From positions 806,001-870,000 of the forward strand of contig SAUG01000029.1 of the NCBI GenBank assembly GCA_011316305.1: a stretch of 64,000 nt of DNA. The letters run 5' to 3'. The notes under the pieces are model-generated. The model was not told the origin of the DNA. It made no database searches and was given only the letters and a program-made list of their open reading frames with translations. Source of the DNA: Rusavskia elegans (lineage: Eukaryota > Ascomycota > Lecanoromycetes > Teloschistales > Teloschistaceae). The position numbers and the translations under genes are program-made. Shown here piece after piece: positions 57,975 to 64,000 of the stretch (position 1 is its first letter; every line of letters begins with the position of its first letter).

Positions 57975-58938
57975 ATGAGACTCACCTGGGTTGTGCTCGT
58001 CTGTCGCGCACCTCTCACACAAGCTTACCTTCGGCTCAAATTCCAGCACTGGTTTCCCCGTTACGAGCAACGCTGGATTAAAGCCGCAGCATCTTGTCAG
58101 CAGCAACTAGAGCATTACCGGCAAAACAATAGAACCATATATGATACCCCCTGTTCAAGCGCCGCGGACTGCCTTCTCCAGGATATCCCAGGCACGATAC
58201 AGTCCAACTTCAACTCTGCTCAAATCCTCCTTGGACTATTGCCGGCCATCCTAGTGTACTTGGGGCCCACAATAGCAGAATTTGCCGTATTGTCAACCTA
58301 TAGACCCCTATTGGCAACACTTCTTGCCCTAGGTTCTCCAGCCATCAACATAGAGAGGGTGCTTCGGCACATCGTCGTTAAAGAACCCTTCACGCGACCG
58401 ATGTCGAAGACCTCTTATGTATGGTCCACTTGGTTATCTCGACAGAACATAGTATTTCGCGGGTCGCTGCGGGCGTTGAGTTACGTGGCTGCTCTTGCAG
58501 CGATCGCCACCAACACCTGGAAATCGGTGGACCTCGATCTTCGCACAATTTGTGGCTGGCGGTGTGGAGCTCTACTCATGCCGCTCGTCTGGAGTGTTCT
58601 CGCGGTGGTCACCAGAGGGATTCCGACCATCTATTCGGCTAGCCATTGGGTCCACAACGTTTCGAACAGCAAGCAAGGGTAGTGAGTGCGTTTTATCCGA
58701 AATCCTCCTCTTGATGGCGTCACTTTTCGCCGTTGTCCATCTGATCTTTGGAGTATTGGTGTTATCTTCGTTGGTTTTCATTAGTGCACAAGAGGCGATC
58801 GGGATATTCCTACGCTTTGTCCTCAATGCTTTCGTATGTCAAATTGTCGTGAACATGGAGCTGGCGAACATGAGGTATGAGTTGGACAGGGCATCAGACG
58901 CGAGCTCACCACCACATGCGCCGGGAAAGCCGAGCTAA
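57975..58938 (+). pseudogene. Fungal multi-pass membrane protein gene with a frame break
   Basis: From the ATG at 57975 the first frame runs 235 codons and contains SNFNSAQILLGLLPAILVYLGPTIAEF plus further hydrophobic stretches. It stops at 58682 after SNSKQG. The next frame continues directly (SECVLSEILLLMASLFAVV, VHLIFGVLVLSSLVFIS) to a stop at 58938, as expected for the missing last two membrane segments. No intron fits, because there is no AG acceptor in the gap. Skipping one base near 58675 restores a single frame of about 320 residues, so this is a one-base frameshift or an assembly error. The family is a fungal integral membrane protein of unknown function, as far as I recognise it. 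Confidence 0.55.
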
Positions 58939-59580
58939 GATGTAATAATCCCTCCCAGTAGTACATTGTGTTTGGCATTTCTTGATGGAATAATCCTTTC
59001 GGTAGCTGTAAGCTCAAAGGAATCGAAGAACGCTGTAGAAACATCAGTGACTTGCTGAGGTACGTGGTTGTAAGCTTTTCCAGTTGGAAGTTTTGAAGGA
59101 CTTGTTGGAAGATCTACCCCTGGAAAGTCTTGGCTTGGCAGTGCCAAGCCTGTCATCTCATCGAGCCAATCAGAATGCTCCATGCATCAGCTGTACTTCA
59201 CCCCCCCTCATTCGCGTTGACTGTATTTTCTTTTCTTGTCTCACAGTCAACGTGGTCAATCAGAATTACTGTCGCCACGTCTGACTGCGATGGATTAAAT
59301 GTGACACCGTACTCGACCGAATCACAGAGCCTCCTAGGTGCAATACCCTTCGACCTGCGGCGTCTGGCTGGGGCCCTTAAAGTTGTACCTGGTCAAAGGT
59401 ATAAAGCCTCCTAAGTGTGATACCATCGGAGCTGCGCCGTCCGGTTGAGCTCTTGAGAGTATCTGCGAAGCCTCCTAGGTGGAATACCGTCGGACCTGCG
59501 TGGTCTCGCTGAACCCTTGGAGGTGCCACTTCCGTCCTAGGTTGTTTCCTATCATTGAACTATGGAACACGACAGCCGAT
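58939..59580. other. Intergenic with a diverged tandem repeat
   Basis: No gene. The second half holds the repeat at 59328-59530. Confidence 0.4.
59328..59530 (+). repeat. Three diverged tandem units
   Basis: Units starting with AGCCTCCTA(G/A)GTG at 59328, 59405 and 59469 each continue with (A/G)ATACC, then TCGGA or TCGAC, CTGCG and a GTC(T/C)GG-like core. The unit length is about 64-77 bases. Flanks are unrelated. Confidence 0.65.
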
Positions 59581-59594
59581 CACGGATGTAATCT

Positions 59595-60357
59595 CTCCTA
59601 TACCTCCCTCCCGAGATCCGCCGCATGATTTATAAAGAGATCTTCTCCCCACTAACTACATCGTTCAAATGGTCGTTCTATTCTCAACACGATCAGAATA
59701 TCTTCACAGCTCCGCAACCCTATGTTGCCAGCATCCTTAGCACCTGCCGCCAAATCTACAGCGAAGCTTCCTCATTTCATCGACGCAGACACTTACTTCA
59801 TCATCGATCTAGGCCGCAATCCTTTTTACGGCAACAACGCCTTCATCCAGAAGATTGGCCCTCACAATACTGCTTTGATCACAAAGGTCGTTGTATACCG
59901 TCGCGCACATTACCTGATCCATTTACCAGAATACAACTGGATACAACGCTATTGCACTTTGGTTAGTGGACTCAGACATTCGGCCCACGGTTGCAGGAAA
60001 AGAGGCTGGTCTATGACACAACTCTTGAGGACCGCCTTTGGGGAGGCCGAATTCAGTCTTCCGACTGGAAATGTAAGGATCTCTTACGGGGGGAAAAGAG
60101 TCCTAGTGCACAGTAAAGCCACGCTCAAACGGAATCCAAAGTTCTACGAGATGTTATGCCAATGGGAGCCATCGACCTATCGATTGATTGTGGACGGCGG
60201 CTTTTATAGGCGTGAACGATTTGGAAATTACCTGTATGGGAAAATACTGGGGACTGGCGACAAACAGGTGAAGACGCTTTTGCCATTTTCCGGAATGGAA
60301 GAGCACTGTCGTGTGTCAATGTTGGATAGTCAGGCGACAGACCTGTATAATTATTGA
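59595..60357 (+). pseudogene. 2EXR/F-box-like hypothetical gene, frameshifted
   Basis: The frame reads LLYLPPEIRRMIYKEIF, the start of the 2EXR-type domain of fungal hypothetical proteins, then QPYVASILSTCRQIYSEAS. At about 59765 the sense shifts by one base into PHFIDADTYFIIDLGRN, which stays open to the stop at 60357 (LYNY). No ATG precedes the domain in frame; the first is at 59625 inside it. A single-base indel and a missing start suggest an inactive copy, though a sequencing error cannot be excluded. The function of the family is unknown. Confidence 0.5.
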
Positions 60358-61660
60358 CGAGAGCTTAGGAACAGGCTTGCTTGTAAAACTGGTCGTGCAG
60401 AAAGCCCACTGAGCTGGTTCTCCCGACCGGCCAAATTCTGTGGGCGACTCGGACGCAAGGAACATCTCCGAAAAAACCATACACAGTGTGTATGGGAAAA
60501 CTAAGGGAAACCCACTAGTAAGCAAGTGAGACGCAGTCTGCTACATCGGAGATACTCTGAGAACAAGTTCGGATACTACCTATAAGTATCCCTTCGGCCG
60601 GCGGTCGGCAGGCGATACCTCAACTGCCAGCCGGTTCAGATGCTCTACCAGTGCATGGGATACTTCATACAGACCAAAGCTTTCAAGATTCGATTGGTCG
60701 TCTAGCTGCAATGTCATGGTTTCGTTCCTCCACATACATATCCTTAGAAGGATAGTAATTCGTATACAACAAATATCGTTCTCGTCATAAAGGTACAAGT
60801 TGATAGTAGAATCACCTCGGCATGGTTCAACAGCTTTTGCACATGTTTGCCTGATTTTTACTCATACATGTGAACCAACGGCGTATCCTTAATTAAATCC
60901 ATCCGAGTCTCTTGGCCGCTGTTGACAAGGAAACAACGTTACTGGAATCATTTTCCGCATCTTGGCCGACGGGCGCGACTAGATCCTAGATACGACAGCG
61001 CGAGCCTTAAATGTCCAGTATCTGGGGGCTACTACTGCTACTACACTCCATCGATTGGATGCAGTACAGCAGCTTCAGGGTCACAAAATCGATTATCTGC
61101 AATTTCCCGGAGCCATCCACGCTTGCAAATATATGATCATGGGGTGAGGAAGCTATAACCTGGGCATTTGCAGCAATCAGACCAGGCTGCCATCCGAGTA
61201 GGTAGCTACAAGGGGGTGTTCTGTTGAAGGTCAGGGCGATCCTGTTCGCCTACATCGGCCACCCGGGAGGGAAACTTAGGTGGCGAATGGGTAGGGCTGC
61301 TGTGAGATATCTTGGCACTTGTGATAACGAATATCGGTTCTTGACGGTATACCTTTATGGAGGCGCCACATCGTTATAGTGGAGTTTGACTGTACAGCGA
61401 TTGTTGTGGCAGATTATATTGTTCCAAACGCAGCAAAGCGAAACAGTAAGCGCCACTGGCTATAGGTGAGCAGTAAGCGCGCTAGATCCCGCTAGTTTCC
61501 GTGTACAGAATGAGTTACGCTACCCCCTCGACTCTTGATTGGTACCTTAGGTAAGGCTTGAGCTCACCGAAAATTCGAACAATTACACCAAAGGAATCAC
61601 GGTTAAAAGCCGGCGATATACTGTGAGCCTATATGGCTTATATATGTACTTTTTCTTCGT
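60358..61660. other. Intergenic, no gene seen
   Basis: 1.3 kb of short frames only. Composition is normal to slightly AT-rich. No RIP signature comparable to the large block. Confidence 0.45.
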
Positions 61661-61666
61661 ATCTGT

Positions 61667-62128
61667 AAATCTCCAGAAGACCTCAAATACCTACAAAGAT
61701 TACGTCAATTGCGGGGCCCCCGGATCTCGCTAGTCTCCGCAGCAAATCATTGCAACTTAATTTGGAAAAATCACGAGGTCGACTATTCAGTTCTACCTAA
61801 GTATTAATATCCCTTCTGGCAGATTACGCTACTTATGCAGAAACGCCAAGAAAGACTGTACCAACGCTACTATAGAACCTTAACAGAACGGAAGGTAAGG
61901 TATCCTAGCCTGAGACCCTTTACGGCATGCCAAGAAAGACTATACCAACGCTATTACACAACCTTATCCTAGCCGAGGACCCTTTTAGGCACATACATCA
62001 GCCACAATCAATCAATCAAAAAGTCAATATTGCCAGCTTCACTGCCTCGGCTGTAAAGCTGAGGGGTGGTATAAACCTCCAGAAGACCTTAGATACCCAC
62101 TAAGGTCGAGTCAATTGTGAGGCCCCCG
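61667..62128 (+). repeat. Two nested sets of direct repeats
   Basis: AAATCTCCAGAAGACCTCAA at 61667 recurs as AAACCTCCAGAAGACCTTAG at 62072, both followed after a few bases by GTCAATTG and GGGGCCCCCG/GAGGCCCCCG. Between them GCCAAGAAAGACTGTACCAA (61845) recurs as GCCAAGAAAGACTATACCAA (61929), with the second unit lacking about 22 internal bases. Differences are mostly transitions. This is probably a small decayed mobile element. Confidence 0.65.
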
Positions 62129-62276
62129 TTTTGGTGTGGTTTTGAGGGCTTACAATATCTTTTCCGATGCTTCTTGTAAGACTGTAGATGGTATACAGTA
62201 TGCTGGGCGTATTGCAGTATTACATCTCCTCGGTGCCATTACATCTCCTCGGCGCTAACTGTTTCGCAAAGAGAGC

Positions 62277-62278
<2 letters not shown>

Positions 62279-62348
<70 letters not shown>
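62279..62348 (+). repeat. GT microsatellite
   Basis: About 35 uninterrupted GT dinucleotides, with a second short GT run just after (62358-62372). The frames predicted across it (poly Cys-Val, poly Thr-His) are artefacts of the repeat. Confidence 0.95.
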
Positions 62349-62350
<2 letters not shown>

Positions 62351-62497
62351 GAGAGACTGTGTGTGTGTGTGTGAGCGTCTGCAGATTCTATATTTATTGT
62401 TGCCTTTTCAGCTGACAGTACCATTTTCGTCCATGTCTGTCTGCCAAGTATGCAGGCCTTGGCGCTAGTTTTTCTTCTGGGGTCGAAGTCAACCACA

Positions 62498-62577
62498 TAC
62501 TCGCACTCGTGCCTACAAACCGGACGAAACTCGTTTAGTAGTGAGTTTCGTCCGGTTTGTAGGCACGGGTGCGAGTA
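62498..62577. repeat. 80 nt near-perfect palindrome
   Basis: Arms of 35 bases (62498-62532 and 62543-62577) are reverse complements with a single mismatch, around a 10 base loop GTTTAGTAGT. The arm core is CCTACAAACCGGACGAAACT. It could form a very stable hairpin in DNA or RNA. Confidence 0.95.
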
Positions 62578-62736
62578 CATTCATGACCGGATTTCAGGTG
62601 ACTCTGGAGTTTGCCCAAGACAAAAGGCAGACCCCAACAGTGGGAGAATAATAAGTAGTCTCTACACTTTCAACTGAGTACACTCATTTTCTTCGTCGCC
62701 GCTCACCATCTTAAGCGTCGTTTTTATGTTTGCACC

Positions 62737-64000
62737 ATGGCACAAGGTTTGCTCGAGGCTGAATCCACACCTGAATTCGGCTTCTTCGCTAACATATTAT
62801 GTCTTAGGAAAACCACGTTTCTACCAGCCGACAATCACTCGACTGCCCTCTCTGACTGTTCTGTTTCTTTTGACATTGGCATTGATTGGTCTGACTGAAT
62901 TGGCGGTGCGCCGATTTCCAGCCCTCCGTTCCGAAGGAATTGTCCAGACACTCGTTGAGAAACAACAGCGACATGAGCCTCGGCTCATACTCGCCAGGAA
63001 TGCTCGACGGCTACCCCAGCTTGGTAAGGAAACATCATTCGACCAAAGAGCCCCCTCTCTGACGTTCCCGTTCTGATGCTGCTTTGTGCCACGGAGTAAC
63101 GAACCCTCGCTAATATCGATCCTCCATCAGCAAGCAATGCAGAAGAGCCGAGCAACGCATCATCAATCCGAAAGACGACTCCATTACCTGCCGCTTCCCC
63201 CAGCTTCCTTCCCTCTGCAGATCCATCGGCATATTCACCAGTCGGCACGGGCCATGCAAGAGAATCGGCATATTTACCAGTGGTCACAGGGGGCGGTGTG
63301 ACAACAAACTCGGCAGACGCGCCGGTGTATATATCAGTGGTCACGGAGGGCGAGATGACAACAAGCTCTGCAGCCCCGTCGGCGTATCCATCACTGGTCA
63401 CGGAAGGCGAGGCGACAGCAAACTTCGCAGACCCTTGGGCATATTTATCAGTGGTCACGGGAGGCGAGATACCAGTAACAAGTGCCGTTTCAACGATACC
63501 AATTCCACCCGGCGGTCCAATCGGAAATGCAGCAATTATAGAGATCCGGCCTGCAACTGTGGACGCAGCGCCAATTCCTGGGGTTGTAGCTGCCGGGTCT
63601 CCAACCAGGAATGCAGCAGTAGTAGAAACCCGGCCTGCAACTGTGGACGCAGCGCCAATTCCTGGGGTTGTAGCTGCCGGGTCTCCAACCAGGAATACAG
63701 CGGTAGCAGAAATCCGGCCTGCAACTGAGGACGCAGCGCCAATTCCCGGGGTTGTAGCTGCCGGATCTCCAACCAGGAATGCAGCAGTGGCAGAAATCCG
63801 GCCTACAACTGTGGATGCAGCGCCTACTCTCGATGTTGTAGCTACTGGACCCCAAGCTGCTGAAACTCAAAGCGCTGAAACCCAAAGCGCTAGACCTCAA
63901 AGTACTGGACCTCAAAGTAATATACCCCAAAGCGCTAGACCTCAAAGCAACGAACCTCAAGGTAATGGACCTCAATATACTGGACCTCAAACTGATAGAC
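62737..64000 (+). CDS. Repeat-rich single-span membrane protein, 3' end beyond the window
   Basis: Exon 62737-62746 (ATG GCA CAA G), exon 62808-63023 and a third exon from 63131 join in phase, using GCTAAC and GCTAAT branch points, and stay open to the end of the window: at least 365 residues. Residues about 4-17 (KPRFYQPTITRLPS) precede one hydrophobic span (LTVLFLLTLALIGLTELAV). The rest is extracellular-looking and repetitive: five units around SAYxxVVTxGE, then 28-residue units, then PQS-type pentapeptides. This layout resembles fungal DUF3433-like or mucin-like surface proteins. I cannot name the family. The first intron uses a GTTTGC donor. Confidence 0.6.
63547..63848 (+). repeat. 84 bp coding minisatellite
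   Basis: Full units start at 63547, 63631 and 63715 and a partial one at 63799, exactly 84 bp apart and nearly identical. They encode RPATVDAAPIPGVVAAGSPT followed by RNAAVAEI-type residues. Confidence 0.95.
63853..64000 (+). repeat. 15 bp-type coding repeat to the window edge
   Basis: Irregular 15 bp units encode five-residue blocks such as AETQS, ARPQS, TGPQS, NIPQS, NEPQG and TGPQT. They continue to the last base, so the array length is unknown. Confidence 0.85.

Noticed and set aside
62188..62580. Frames with poly Cys-Val and poly Thr-His.
   Set aside because: They are produced by the GT microsatellite and the palindrome, not by coding constraint.
63205..64000. A CRISPR-like or satellite array.
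   Set aside because: The repeats are in-frame, contiguous without spacers and belong to an open coding frame in a eukaryotic genome.

Overview
This window is nuclear DNA of a filamentous ascomycete (Pezizomycotina). The evidence is many 46-160 bp GT-AG introns with CTAAC/CTGAC-type branch points, a HET-domain relic, a SesB-NACHT-WD40 (NLR-like) gene, fungal LYS9, MTD1, RPF2, MMS19, EMC3 and SPC2 genes, and a 9.3 kb AT-rich block with the dinucleotide signature of repeat-induced point mutation (RIP). I cannot fix class or genus. Most genes below were assembled by hand from exons in different frames; splice sites were chosen by GT/AG, branch point, phase and remembered family sequence, not by transcript data.

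Layout. 1-4.3 kb: no gene I can support. 4.5-7.5 kb: a small secreted cysteine-rich protein and a small two-exon cysteine-cluster protein. 8.9-10.8 kb: saccharopine reductase (LYS9, minus), followed by a remnant of a HET-type gene. 11.4-16.6 kb: one large minus-strand immune-receptor-like gene. 17.3-22.7 kb: three consecutive plus-strand sugar kinases of three unrelated folds (hexokinase, PfkB/ketohexokinase-like, fructosamine-3-kinase-like). 25.3-30.25 kb: MMS19 (minus) and MTD1 (plus) sharing a 271 bp divergent promoter. 31.05-40.37 kb: RIP-degraded block with no open frames and three tRNA-like relics. 40.95-42.98 kb: MFS transporter with a tandem-repeat N-tail. 43.7-51.3 kb: housekeeping stretch (RPF2, MscS-type channel, EMC3, SPC2). 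52.7-60.4 kb: accessory region with HET fragments, a peroxisomal amadoriase (fructosyl amino acid oxidase), a membrane-protein gene with a frame break and a broken 2EXR-like gene. 60.4-64 kb: repeats, a GT microsatellite, an 80 nt near-perfect palindrome and a repeat-rich membrane protein that runs off the right edge.

How the genes may work together. LYS9, MTD1, MMS19, RPF2, EMC3 and SPC2 are ordinary cell functions; EMC3 and SPC2, both ER membrane machinery, are divergent over 182 bp. The most suggestive non-housekeeping signal is carbohydrate-linked: hexokinase, a ketohexokinase-like enzyme and a fructosamine-kinase-like protein lie in a row, and an amadoriase ending in SKL lies 33 kb away. 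Together they would cover ketose and Amadori-product (glycated amine) handling, although the fructosamine-kinase-like protein has Asn where the catalytic Asp is expected. The second theme is self/non-self recognition: an intact-looking SesB-NACHT-WD40 gene and at least three broken HET-type pieces.
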